64,000 nt of DNA from JAAXHH01 sp965225915 (GTDB lineage: Bacteria; JAAXHH01): assembly GCA_965225915.1 (NCBI GenBank), contig OZ245326.1, positions 1,364,001 through 1,428,000 on the forward strand, written 5' to 3'. The notes under the pieces were generated by a model that worked only from the letters and a program-made list of their open reading frames with translations, did not search any database and was not told where the DNA came from. Positions within the stretch are counted from its first letter, which is position 1. Every line of letters begins with the position of its first letter. A program made the position numbers and the translations under genes. This document shows positions 44,482-54,000 of this stretch, one piece after another.

Positions 44482-46113
44482 TCAAGCCTCGTCCATGAAA
44501 GGATAACGCCAATCCGCCGACGGAACCATGGTTTCCTTGATCGTCCGGGCGCTCATCCACCGCAGCAGGTTCATGGGGCTGCCCGCCTTGTCGTTCGTCC
44601 CGGACGCCCGCGCCCCGCCAAAGGGCTGCTGTCCCACGACGGCGCCGGTGGGCTTGTCGTTGATATAGAAATTGCCGGCCGCATAGCGCAGGAAGTCCGA
44701 TATGCGGACGATGGCGTCGCGGTCCCGGGCGAACACGGCGCCGGTCAGGGCGTAGGGCGACGTGTCGTCACACAGCGCGAGGGTCTCGTCCAGCCGCTCG
44801 TCGTCGTACACGTATATGGTAAGGACGGGTCCGAAGATCTCTTCTTCCATGGTCCTGAACCGCGGGTTCGACGTCACGATGGTCGTGGGCTCGACGTACC
44901 AGCCCCGCTCCCGGTCGCAACCGCCCCCCGTTATGATCTCGGCATCGTCCGCCGACCGGGCGTATTCGATGTATTCGGCGATCCGGTCGAAGGACGCCTC
45001 GTCGATCACGGCCGCCATGAAGTTTGTGAAGTCCTCCGGATCGCCCACCCTGATCTTCGCGACTTCCGCGGTGAACCGGTCCCTGAAGGCCGGCCACAGG
45101 GAACGGGGCACGTACATCCGGGAGGCCGCGGAACACTTCTGCCCCTGGTATTCGAAGGCACCGCGAATCGCCGCCGCGGCGAGGGCTTCTACGTCCGCCG
45201 AGGCGTGGACGAAGATGAAATCCTTGCCGCCCGTCTCGCCCACGATACGGGGGTAGTGCTTCATGCGCGCCAGGTTTCCGGCTATGGTACGGTACATTTG
45301 CTGAAACGTATCTGTCGAACCGGTGAAGTGGATGCCGGCCAGGTCGGGACTGCGCAGTACCGGATCACCCACCTCGCCGCGGGAGCCGGGAATGAAGTTG
45401 ATCACGCCGGAAGGCAGTCCGGCTTCCTGCAACAGCCGCATGACGTACCAGGCCGAGTAGACGGCCGTGGATGCCGGTTTCCAAAGGACCGAACAGCCAG
45501 TGAGGGCCGGCGCCGTCGGCAGGTTACCGCTGATGGCGGTGAAATTGAAGGGGGTGACGGCGAAGACGAATCCTTCCAGGGCCCGGTACTCCACGCGGTT
45601 CCACACGCCCGGGGAGGACGCGGGCTGATCGCTCATGAGACGCGCCAGGTAGGAGACGTTGAACCGCCAGAAATCGATCAGTTCGCAGGCCGAATCGATC
45701 TCGGCCTGGAATACAGTCTTGGACTGGCCCAGCATCGTCGCGGCGTTGATCGTCTGGCGCCAGGGACCGGCGAGAAGGTCGGCCGCCTTCATGATCACCG
45801 ACGCGCGGTGTTCCCAGGGCATGTCCGCCCACGCCTTGGCGGCCTCGAGGGCGGCGTCGATTGCCATGCGTACTTCGGCCTCGCCCGCCTTGTGGTACAC
45901 GCCCAGGTCGAGGGCGTGGTCGTGGGGCGCGCGGAGCGGTGCTGTGCGTCCCGTCCTCACTTCCCGGCCGCCGATGATCAATGGGATATCGACGGGCGTG
46001 GATTTCATCTGGTGAAGCTTCGCCTTGACGGCCGCTCTTTCATCCGATCCAGGCGCGTAATCCAGGACCGGTTCGTTGTAGGGCAGAGGCGGGTTGAAGC
46101 GTGCGTTAGCCAT
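44482..46113 (-). CDS. pruA: L-glutamate gamma-semialdehyde (1-pyrroline-5-carboxylate) dehydrogenase
   Basis: The 543-residue aldehyde dehydrogenase oxidises glutamate semialdehyde in proline/arginine breakdown. Visible features are the NAD-site FAVTPFNFTAISGNL, IVGETGGKDFIFVH with the general-base Glu, and the catalytic Cys in YQGQKCSAASR. FGGARASGTNDKAG near the end is typical of the stand-alone P5CDH. The ATG at 46113 is preferred; an upstream extension is not family-like. No proline dehydrogenase gene is seen nearby. Confidence 0.92.
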   Translation of the reverse strand: MANARFNPPLPYNEPVLDYAPGSDERAAVKAKLHQMKSTPVDIPLIIGGREVRTGRTAPLRAPHDHALDLGVYHKAGEAEVRMAIDAALEAAKAWADMPWEHRASVIMKAADLLAGPWRQTINAATMLGQSKTVFQAEIDSACELIDFWRFNVSYLARLMSDQPASSPGVWNRVEYRALEGFVFAVTPFNFTAISGNLPTAPALTGCSVLWKPASTAVYSAWYVMRLLQEAGLPSGVINFIPGSRGEVGDPVLRSPDLAGIHFTGSTDTFQQMYRTIAGNLARMKHYPRIVGETGGKDFIFVHASADVEALAAAAIRGAFEYQGQKCSAASRMYVPRSLWPAFRDRFTAEVAKIRVGDPEDFTNFMAAVIDEASFDRIAEYIEYARSADDAEIITGGGCDRERGWYVEPTTIVTSNPRFRTMEEEIFGPVLTIYVYDDERLDETLALCDDTSPYALTGAVFARDRDAIVRISDFLRYAAGNFYINDKPTGAVVGQQPFGGARASGTNDKAGSPMNLLRWMSARTIKETMVPSADWRYPFMDEA

Positions 46114-46232
46114 GACCCATATGTACCCGGCGCAGGGCCGTGGTGTCAACCATTTTCGGACCGCGCAAAGGGCCGGCGACACGGCGTCCCGCAGCGGAAC
46201 ATCTCCTCAGTCGGTCGGTCCATTTTACCCTT

Positions 46233-46262
46233 GCCAGAGCGGCTGGGGATATGAGATATTGG
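46233..46262 (+). promoter_or_regulatory. Candidate promoter for the IPNS-like oxygenase genes
   Basis: TTGCCA (46233-46238), an 18-base spacer, GATATT (46257-46262). Predicted start near 46270; 82-base leader before the ATG at 46352. Confidence 0.45.
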
Positions 46263-46351
46263 AGGTATACAGGAATAGGAACGCACGATTCAGAGACTTG
46301 CAGACTGTCGCGGCAGGACGGAACAGCCGCCACCCGTACCGGGGGTAGGAT

Positions 46352-47431
46352 ATGAGCACCAAACAGGAACACGGCATCAAGGCGGTCAACCAGGAATACA
46401 CGCAATTCGACCAGGTGAAGAAGGAACAGACCTACAACCTGGCCGAAGGGGCGGAGGGGGAAGCGTTCGACGAGGAAACACAGATCCGGACCTGCGATAT
46501 GGGCCAGTTCCTCCACGGCGGCCCAGAGGGAAAGGCGCGGTTCGCCCGCGAGATCGGCGAGGCCATGGAAGGCATCGGCTTCGTTATCCTCGAGGGACAT
46601 GGCATACAGGGCGACCTGTACGTCGAGGCTGCTCGAAATGTAGCCGAGTTCTTCACGTCCACACCCTTAACCGACAAGATGAAATACGAGGCCGAGCGCT
46701 TCGGTTCGGTCAACCAGGGGTATTTCCCCATAAAGCAGACCAGCCGCATGCATCCTGATCTCGTCGAGGGCTGGGTCTTTTGCCGCAGAGCCTTCAACCT
46801 GGGCGAGAATCCGGATTATCGGGAAACGGATTTCTGGCCGGCCGCCGGGTACGAACCCTTCTTCAGGGAGATCATAAAGAGTCACGAAAAACTGATCCTG
46901 CCCCTCATGCAGAGCATCCTGACCTATCTCGGCTGCGACACGACGCTTTACGACGATAAACTCACCCGGACGAACTTCGGTTTCCGGCTCAACTACTACC
47001 CGCCCATTACCGAGGAAGACGACGCGTCCGGCGCGGGACGCATGCTGGGGCATGAAGACGTCGACCTGTTCACCATCCTCCCCTCCCACGGGGTAGACGG
47101 GTTGCAGGTGCTGAACCGGGAGAACATGAAGTGGATCCGGCTCAATCCCCCGGAGGGCAGCATCATCATCAACACGGGCGACTACATGCAGCGGATCACC
47201 AACGACCGCCTTCCCTCTACCACCCACCGGGTCAGCAAACCGCTCGACGCAAATCTCTTCGATACCGCCCGCGTCAGCATTCCCATGGCCGTCTACGTCT
47301 GGGAGGAGGAAATGCTCGAGGTGCTGCCCAACACGGGTGAACCGAAGTACGAACCCATCTCCGCGGTCCAGTTCCATACCCGGACCACGAGCAAGTACTA
47401 TGGCGACGACTACGCCGTGGACGACGATTGA
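46352..47431 (+). CDS. Isopenicillin-N-synthase-like 2-oxoglutarate/Fe(II) oxygenase
   Basis: The 359-residue protein has the IPNS/DIOX fold: N-terminal IGEAMEGIGFVILEGHGI region and a C-terminal Fe(II) domain with H234-E-D236 (GHEDVDLF), H292 (STTHRV) and R307-x-S309 (ARVSIP), the ligand and cosubstrate pattern of the family. RLNYYPPI precedes the first His as in IPNS. The presence of the R-x-S motif favours 2-oxoglutarate use, or the carboxylate contact seen in IPNS. The substrate is unknown. It is 26 bp upstream of the HxG PhyH gene and probably co-transcribed with it. Confidence 0.88.
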   Translation: MSTKQEHGIKAVNQEYTQFDQVKKEQTYNLAEGAEGEAFDEETQIRTCDMGQFLHGGPEGKARFAREIGEAMEGIGFVILEGHGIQGDLYVEAARNVAEFFTSTPLTDKMKYEAERFGSVNQGYFPIKQTSRMHPDLVEGWVFCRRAFNLGENPDYRETDFWPAAGYEPFFREIIKSHEKLILPLMQSILTYLGCDTTLYDDKLTRTNFGFRLNYYPPITEEDDASGAGRMLGHEDVDLFTILPSHGVDGLQVLNRENMKWIRLNPPEGSIIINTGDYMQRITNDRLPSTTHRVSKPLDANLFDTARVSIPMAVYVWEEEMLEVLPNTGEPKYEPISAVQFHTRTTSKYYGDDYAVDDD

Positions 47432-47457
47432 GACCTTAGCCTGAGAAAGGGCGACGT

Positions 47458-48225
47458 ATGACACCCCAGGAACGCTACCTTTTCGACCTGCAGGGCTATA
47501 TCACCGTCCCGGACGCGCTGGCCGCCGGACAACTTGCCGAATTGAACCGCCTCCTCGATGAGCAAATCGATCAGGAGATGGACCCCGGCGCGACCACCCA
47601 CCGGTTCTCCTTCACGCTGCTCGACTGGGGACCCGCATACCGGGAATTGATCGACAATCCGCTCATCTTGCCGTACCTGGAGCAACTGGTCAATCCGAAG
47701 TTCCGGCTGGACCACGATTACGCCGATATCATCCGCCGGGACGACGGCCCCATCGGCACGACGCTGCACGGCGGCGCTATCCCCTTCGACCCCCTCTATT
47801 CCTATACCTGCGTCAACCAGGAGATACGGTGCGGCCTGACCGTGGTCGCCTACAACCTGAAGGACGTGAATCCCGGTGACGGCGGCTTCGGCTGCGTGCC
47901 CGGCAGCCACAAGAGCAACTTCAGGTTTCCCGATGAGTGGCGCAACCTGAAGACCGATCAGCCCTTCGTCCGGGCCGTAACAGGAAAGGCGGGGACCGCA
48001 ATTATCTTCACCGAGGCGCTGACCCACGGTACGATGCCCTGGCACGGTGATGAACGCCGAACCCTCTTCTACAAGTATTCGCCCAATTCGGTGTCCTGGT
48101 ACGCCCATTACTACGATGCGGACTGGTATGGCGACCTGACGGAACGGCAGCGACAGATCCTCGAGGCTCCCAACGCAAGATACGGAGAACGGGATCGCCG
48201 CAAGCTGGCGGTCAGGGCGGTCTGA
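47458..48225 (+). CDS. PhyH family protein with HxG in place of HxD
   Basis: The 255-residue protein aligns with PhyH oxygenases: opening FDLQGYITVPDALAAGQLAEL, distal iron His H190 (LTHGTM) and the 2-oxoglutarate Arg R201 eleven residues later, with CVPGSHKSNF in the expected place. The proximal motif reads H104-G-G106 (TLHGGAIPFD), so the usual Asp ligand is Gly. Fe(II) halogenases also have HxG or HxA here, leaving a site for halide. D111 might substitute as ligand. The substrate is unknown. It forms a likely operon with the IPNS-like gene; a long hairpin follows. Confidence 0.85.
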   Translation: MTPQERYLFDLQGYITVPDALAAGQLAELNRLLDEQIDQEMDPGATTHRFSFTLLDWGPAYRELIDNPLILPYLEQLVNPKFRLDHDYADIIRRDDGPIGTTLHGGAIPFDPLYSYTCVNQEIRCGLTVVAYNLKDVNPGDGGFGCVPGSHKSNFRFPDEWRNLKTDQPFVRAVTGKAGTAIIFTEALTHGTMPWHGDERRTLFYKYSPNSVSWYAHYYDADWYGDLTERQRQILEAPNARYGERDRRKLAVRAV

Positions 48226-48296
48226 AAAATTAACCAATTAAGATACGGGATTTAACGCTCGTCGCCTCTACTGTTGAGATTACATTCTGTATGGAC

Positions 48297-48368
48297 AAGG
48301 CTCCTGGGGGAGAGTACGCTCAATTTGCGAGCGATACACTCGCCTGATGTACCGGGAGCCTTTTGTAT
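48297..48368 (+). terminator. Long nested hairpin with U-rich tail after the HxG PhyH gene
   Basis: An outer 11-bp stem (48297-48307 with 48352-48362, one G-T pair) encloses two inner stems, GAGT/ACTC (48312-48315 with 48338-48341) and CGCTC/GAGCG (48317-48321 with 48329-48333). TTTTGTATTT follows. This could be an intrinsic terminator for the IPNS-PhyH pair, or a small structured RNA; the closed length of about 66 bases is long for a plain terminator. Confidence 0.5.
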
Positions 48369-48438
48369 TTGTAAACACCCAATCATATCGAACAGATTCC
48401 AAACGACTGCCAGTTGCATTAAACCAGAATCCCCCACC

Positions 48439-51087
48439 ATGACCATCATCAGCGCGACAACCCGGCTATCCCGCGAACTCCGCCAGGAATTCGATCGGGA
48501 ACAGGAGGCGGCGGGCCTTTCTTCCTGGCCCTCGGCAGAGATCCTGCCGTTCACCGCCTGGCTACAGGACCTTTGGGAAACCTGGTTGTTCTCCGAAGGT
48601 GCGGCGGCACCTGCGGCAGACCGGCTGCTCCGGCCGGCCGAGGAACGGGTTATCTGGGAAGAGATTATTCAGCAGGAAACCGAAAACCAGTTGCTGGATA
48701 TCCCCGCGACCGCCGAGGCGGCCCTCAAATCGTGGAGATCTCTATGTGACTGGAATCTGTCCCTCGAAGCCTCGGAATGGAGGGATACCGCGGACTCTGC
48801 CGCCTTCCAGGTCTGGGCCGTGGAGTTCCGCGGGCGTTGCCGCGACAAGGGTTGGTTCTCAAACGCGGAACTGCCGTCGGTTGTCGCGGATCTCATCGAA
48901 GGGGGCGTAGTCCCGGTCCCGGAAACAATCGAGTTCGCGGGATTTCATGAACGAACGCCCGCACAGCAACGGCTGGTCGACGCCCTCGCACGGCGCGAGG
49001 TGGCAGTCCGCGAACGCGAACACCCCGATGTTCCTGGCGATGCGGTTCGCGTTGGCCAGGCCGACGCCAGCCGAGAAATCCGAGCCGCCGCCGAATGGGC
49101 GCGCCGGATCCTGGAATGCGAACCGGACGCCGCTGCCGCGACTTTTCAGATCGGCATCGTCGTCCCCGATCTGGAACAACGGCGAAACGAGATCGAGCGT
49201 GTTTTCGGCGAGGTGTTCCATCCACGCAACCGGCTCCGGCCGGATCTGGATCCGACGCGCCGCTTCAACATCTCCCTCGGAATGCCCGCCGGCGAGTATC
49301 CGATTATCAAGGCGGCGTTCCTGATCTTGGGTACGGATCCCCGGGATATACCGATCGAACGGGTCAGCCGTATCCTGCGATCGCCGTTCCTGCACGGCTC
49401 CGAGGAGGAGATGACAGGCCGGGCCCTTCTCGATGTAGTCCTGCGGTCGCGTAGACAGACCCATGTCTCACTCTGGGATATCATCAGCCTCGCCCGTGAA
49501 TACAACACCCCCTATGGATGTCCCGAACTGATATCTCGTTTCGGAGTTTGGCCGGACCAGTACAAAAACCTCCAGACTCCGCGCATGCCGAGCGATTGGG
49601 CGCCCGTCCTTTCCGATTTCCTACGGGAGATCGGGTGGCCCGGAAACCGGGGGCTTGACAGTATCGAGTTCCAGACCCTTAAAATCTGGCGAAAGCTGCT
49701 TTCCGATCTGACGGGACTGGACAGCGTCTCCGGACCCATTCCACTTGGGACGGCGGTAGGCATACTCGAGGTCCTTGCCGCATCCAGGGAATCTCAACCG
49801 GAGTCGGCGCCGGCGCCGGTCCAGATCCTGGGGTTACTCGAAACGGCTGGCCTGCGTTTCGACAGGCTCTGGATCATGGGCATGCACGACGGGGCCTGGC
49901 CGGCGGCTCCCGCGCCCGATCCATTTCTCCCGCTTCGCCTGCAGCGACGTTTTGAGTTGCCCAGGTCGTCACCTGATCGGGAGCTGAAGTACTACCGGAT
50001 GCACACCGCGCGCCTCCTTTCGAGCGCGCCGTCCGTCGTCGTCAGCTATCCGGAGCGGGAGGACGATTCGGATCTCAGGGTCAGCCCGCTCTTCCGTTCG
50101 TTGCCCGAAAAACCGGCTGCGGACCTGGACCTGCTCGCTTCATCAGGCTACGCGGAACTGCTTTTGAACGCTTCCAGGATGGAAACGATACACGATCACC
50201 GCGGCCCGGCTGCCGACGATGCGAGCCTCGGGGGTGGGACATTTCTGTTCACGCTCCAGGCGGCGTGTCCCTTCAAGGCCTTTGCCGAACGGCGCCTTGG
50301 AGCCAGGGCGTTGGATGAGCCGGCCCCCGGATTGGACGCCCTCGACCGGGGACTGCTTGTCCACCGGATTCTCCAGCGAGTTTGGGAACGACTGCGGTCC
50401 CATGCGGGACTAGTGTCCCTGGACGAGGAGGATCTGGCGGTAATTGTACGCGTGCGCATTGGCTCCGAAGTCTTGAATCAACTGGGAGACCGGGCTTCCC
50501 GCAATCCGCGGTTTGTAGAGATCGAAAAGGCAAGGCTGGAAGGCATCATCGGGAACTGGCTGCGACTCGAAAAGACCCGGCCGCCGTTCACGGTCCTCGA
50601 GCAGGAAGAATGGCAGCGCGCCACGGTAGGCGGCATCGAGCTGAGTTTACGTGCCGATCGGGTGGATCGCCTCGAGAACGGGGAAATTGTCATCATCGAC
50701 TACAAGACGGGGGCGTGTAACCCCTCCGGCTGGGAAGGACCCCGGCCGGATGATCCCCAACTGCCCATCTACGCCGTTGCCACGGACGCTCCCGTCGCAG
50801 GCGTGGTCTTCGCCAGGATAACGGCCGGAGATGTGGGCTTTCGAGGTCTCGCCAGTTCCACGGATATCGTTCCGGGTTCCGGTGTAAAAGTTCCCGACGG
50901 AGAGGCGCCATTGGAGGACAAGATCGGGGGGTGGAAAGAGGTCCTGGATCGACTGGGCCGCGACTACAGAGCGGGATTGGCGAACGTCGATCCCAAGGAC
51001 CGGAATCAGACCTGCCGATACTGTGCGTTGCCGTCCCTGTGTCGTATAAGCCAGGGATCCGTCGAGTTGGAGGATGGCGATGCTTAA
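48439..51087 (+). CDS. AddB-like PD-(D/E)XK nuclease with Fe-S motif (probable DNA repair protein)
   Basis: The 882-residue protein resembles AddB/TIGR03623-type repair proteins. There is no Walker A motif at the N-terminus, so the helicase part looks inactive. The C-terminal nuclease has ADRVDRLENGEIVIIDYKTG (core D...IIDYKTG), and four cysteines frame it (CPFKAF upstream; CRYCALPSLC at the end), as in the AddB Fe-S staple. I chose ATG 48439 because similarity starts at ISATTRLSREL. It overlaps the helicase gene by 14 bases. Confidence 0.82.
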   Translation: MTIISATTRLSRELRQEFDREQEAAGLSSWPSAEILPFTAWLQDLWETWLFSEGAAAPAADRLLRPAEERVIWEEIIQQETENQLLDIPATAEAALKSWRSLCDWNLSLEASEWRDTADSAAFQVWAVEFRGRCRDKGWFSNAELPSVVADLIEGGVVPVPETIEFAGFHERTPAQQRLVDALARREVAVREREHPDVPGDAVRVGQADASREIRAAAEWARRILECEPDAAAATFQIGIVVPDLEQRRNEIERVFGEVFHPRNRLRPDLDPTRRFNISLGMPAGEYPIIKAAFLILGTDPRDIPIERVSRILRSPFLHGSEEEMTGRALLDVVLRSRRQTHVSLWDIISLAREYNTPYGCPELISRFGVWPDQYKNLQTPRMPSDWAPVLSDFLREIGWPGNRGLDSIEFQTLKIWRKLLSDLTGLDSVSGPIPLGTAVGILEVLAASRESQPESAPAPVQILGLLETAGLRFDRLWIMGMHDGAWPAAPAPDPFLPLRLQRRFELPRSSPDRELKYYRMHTARLLSSAPSVVVSYPEREDDSDLRVSPLFRSLPEKPAADLDLLASSGYAELLLNASRMETIHDHRGPAADDASLGGGTFLFTLQAACPFKAFAERRLGARALDEPAPGLDALDRGLLVHRILQRVWERLRSHAGLVSLDEEDLAVIVRVRIGSEVLNQLGDRASRNPRFVEIEKARLEGIIGNWLRLEKTRPPFTVLEQEEWQRATVGGIELSLRADRVDRLENGEIVIIDYKTGACNPSGWEGPRPDDPQLPIYAVATDAPVAGVVFARITAGDVGFRGLASSTDIVPGSGVKVPDGEAPLEDKIGGWKEVLDRLGRDYRAGLANVDPKDRNQTCRYCALPSLCRISQGSVELEDGDA

Positions 51088-54000
51088 TCCCGCACGGGAC
51101 CTGGAACAGCGCCTGCAGTCCCTCGACCCCGACCGGTCGTTTATCGTGCAGGCGCCGGCGGGATCCGGCAAGACCGAATTGCTCATCCAGCGTTTCCTGA
51201 CGCTGCTGGCCCGGGTGGACCGGCCCGAGGCCGTCGTTGCCATCACCTTTACGCGGAAGGCGGCCGCGGAGATGCGCCACCGGATCATCGCCGCCCTTCA
51301 ACGCGCCGCCGGTCCCGAGCCTGCTACGCCCCACGAGCAGCATACCTGGCAACTCGCGCGGGACGCCCAGGACCGGAACAACACGCTCAACTGGCGTCTG
51401 GCCGAGCATCCGGCGCGCCTTCGGATACAAACGATCGATTCGCTGTGCGCCATGCTGGTCCGGCAGATGCCCTGGATTTCCCGCATGGGTGCGGCGCTTC
51501 GCCCGATCGACGACGCAGGTTACCTGTATGACCGGGCGGCCCGCCTGACGGTGACCTCGCTGGACGCCGAGGGGACGCCCGCGGATGTATCGGATGCCCT
51601 GTCGAAACTCCTGGCGTATCTGGACAACCATGTAGGAAGGATCGAACGGCTGCTGAGCATCATGCTGGGGGCCCGGGACCAGTGGATGCGCCACGTGGGC
51701 AGAAAGGCGGAGGCCGGAAAACTGCGAGAGGAACTGGAATCTTCCATCGGTCACGTTATCGAGGATGCCCTGGAAACGGTCGATGACGCTTTCCCCGAGC
51801 GATACAGGGTCGAATCTGTTGAACTCTCCCGTTTCGCAGCCGGCAACCTTCGAAGCGAAAATAATGGGAACGGCAGTTCGATCCCCCTGGACGCCTGTCA
51901 TGACCTTCATGGTTTTCCGGACACAACCGCCGAATCGCTGTCTGCCTGGCAGGGACTCGCGGAGATGTTCCTGACCAGGGGTGGAAAACGGCGGCAACGG
52001 CTTTCAATTAGAGAAGGGTTCCCGGCAGGCGCCGCCGGACGCGACGCCAAAGATCGTCTCGCCGGCATCGAACTGGACGAGGACGCCATCGCCGCGCTTC
52101 ACGAGGTACGAATGCTGCCGGCGCCGCGTTTCGAGGAAACCCAGTGGGACGTCTTGAACGCCCTGATCCTCCTGCTGCCCCTGGCCGTCGATCAGCTCCG
52201 ACGGGTGTTTCAGGAAGAAGGCGGTGTCGATTTCATTGAAATCGCGATCGGCGCACGTTACGCCCTGGGAACGGATGCGGCACCGACCGACCTGTCCAAT
52301 GCCCTTGACTGTCAGATACAGCATTTGCTGATCGATGAGTTCCAGGACACGTCCCAGAGCCAGTACGACCTGCTCTCCGGACTCATCAGGGACTGGCGGC
52401 CCGACGACGGGCGGACCCTGTTCCTGGTCGGCGATCCCATGCAGTCGATCTACGGCTTTCGCGAGGCTGAGGTGGGACTCTTTCTGCAGGCCCGTCAGAA
52501 CGGGATCGGCGCCATCCGACTTACCCCACTCACACTGTCGGTCAATTTCCGCTCCTTTCCGACAATCATGGATTGGGTGAACTGCGCGTTGAGCGAGGCC
52601 TTCCCTGAAACCGAGAACGTACTCTCCGGCGCGGTGACCTACGAACCCGCCGTGGCGTTCAAGTCCCACAGCCCCGACAGCAGCGTCCGCGTTTACCCCT
52701 ACCTTAAGCAGGAACCCGAGTCCGAAGCCGAACGGGTTGTCGAGATCATCGACAAGGCGCAGGCGAAGTGGCCGGAGGAAACCATAGTCGTGCTGGTCCT
52801 GGCCCGCAATCATCTCTTCCATATCGTCTCCGCCCTTCACAGGCATGGGAAAAAGTTCCGCGCCGTGGACATCGACGCCCTGGGTGAGCGGCCGGTTGTA
52901 CAGGATCTGATGGCCCTCACGCAGGCCCTCCTTCATACGGGCAACCGTCTAGCCTGGCTGTCGATCCTCCGGGCGCCATGGTGCGGCCTGACGCTCGCCG
53001 ACCTTGAAGCGCTTGCCGGCGGCGAAACCCCCGGCGCGACCTGGGATCTGCTTCGGGATCGCGAAAGACAGGGCGGGTTGTCTCCCGACGGTCAGGCGCG
53101 CATCAGACGCATGATTCCCATTCTTGAAGACGCTTTCTCCCGACGGGGCAGACTGCCGGTCCGCCGGCTGGTGGAAGGCGTCTGGACCGCGCTGGGCGGT
53201 CCGGCATGCCTGGAATCCATGACTGACCTGGAAGATGCCTCGGCTTACCTGGATCTGCTGGAACAGGCGCAGGACGGTCTGGGTGTCTCGAACGAGAGGA
53301 AGTTTGCTGATGACGTCACCCGGCTCTTCGCGGGTTCCGACGTAGAAGCCAGCGAAAACCTGCAGCTGATGACGATTCACAAGGCCAAGGGACTGGAGTT
53401 CGACACAGTCATCCTTCCGGGTCTGGGCCGGCGCACGCGGTCGGAGGAGCAGCGGTTGCTCTTGTGGCGCGAGTACATGGATGCCGACCAATCCCGATTG
53501 CTCCTCGCGCCGATTCCTGGCGCCGGCGAAGACAAGGATCCCCTCTACGCAAACCTGCAGCGCATGAACGCCGAGAAGCGGGCCCACGAGAGGACCCGCC
53601 TCCTGTACGTGGCGACTACGAGGGCCAGAAAGTGCCTTCACCTAATGGGACACACCGGTCTCAACTCCAAGGACGAATCCTTGAAAGATCCCGATTCACG
53701 GTGCCTGCTGTCGGAGATATGGACCGCGGTCGAACCCGAATTCGCGGCGGCGTGGAAGTCACATATGGCGTCGAAGGATCAGTTGAAGCATGACAACGAA
53801 GACGACACGGCAGAACCAAGGCTCCTGGGCGTCCCACTCAGGCGCCTGGAAGCGGACTGGGAACCGCTGCCGCTTCCCGACGATATTGTCCTGCCGCCAC
53901 AGCATCAGCCGGTCGAGACCGGGAGTACCGACGGACATCATCCGACCTTTGAGTGGGCGAGTGAACTGCAGCGGCGGGTGGGCATCGTCGTACACCGGAT

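Noticed and set aside
47695..47730. HDY in RLDHDYADII as the PhyH proximal iron motif
   Set aside because: It has no Asp two residues after the His, and spacing to the distal His and PGSH block fits H104 of LHGG better.
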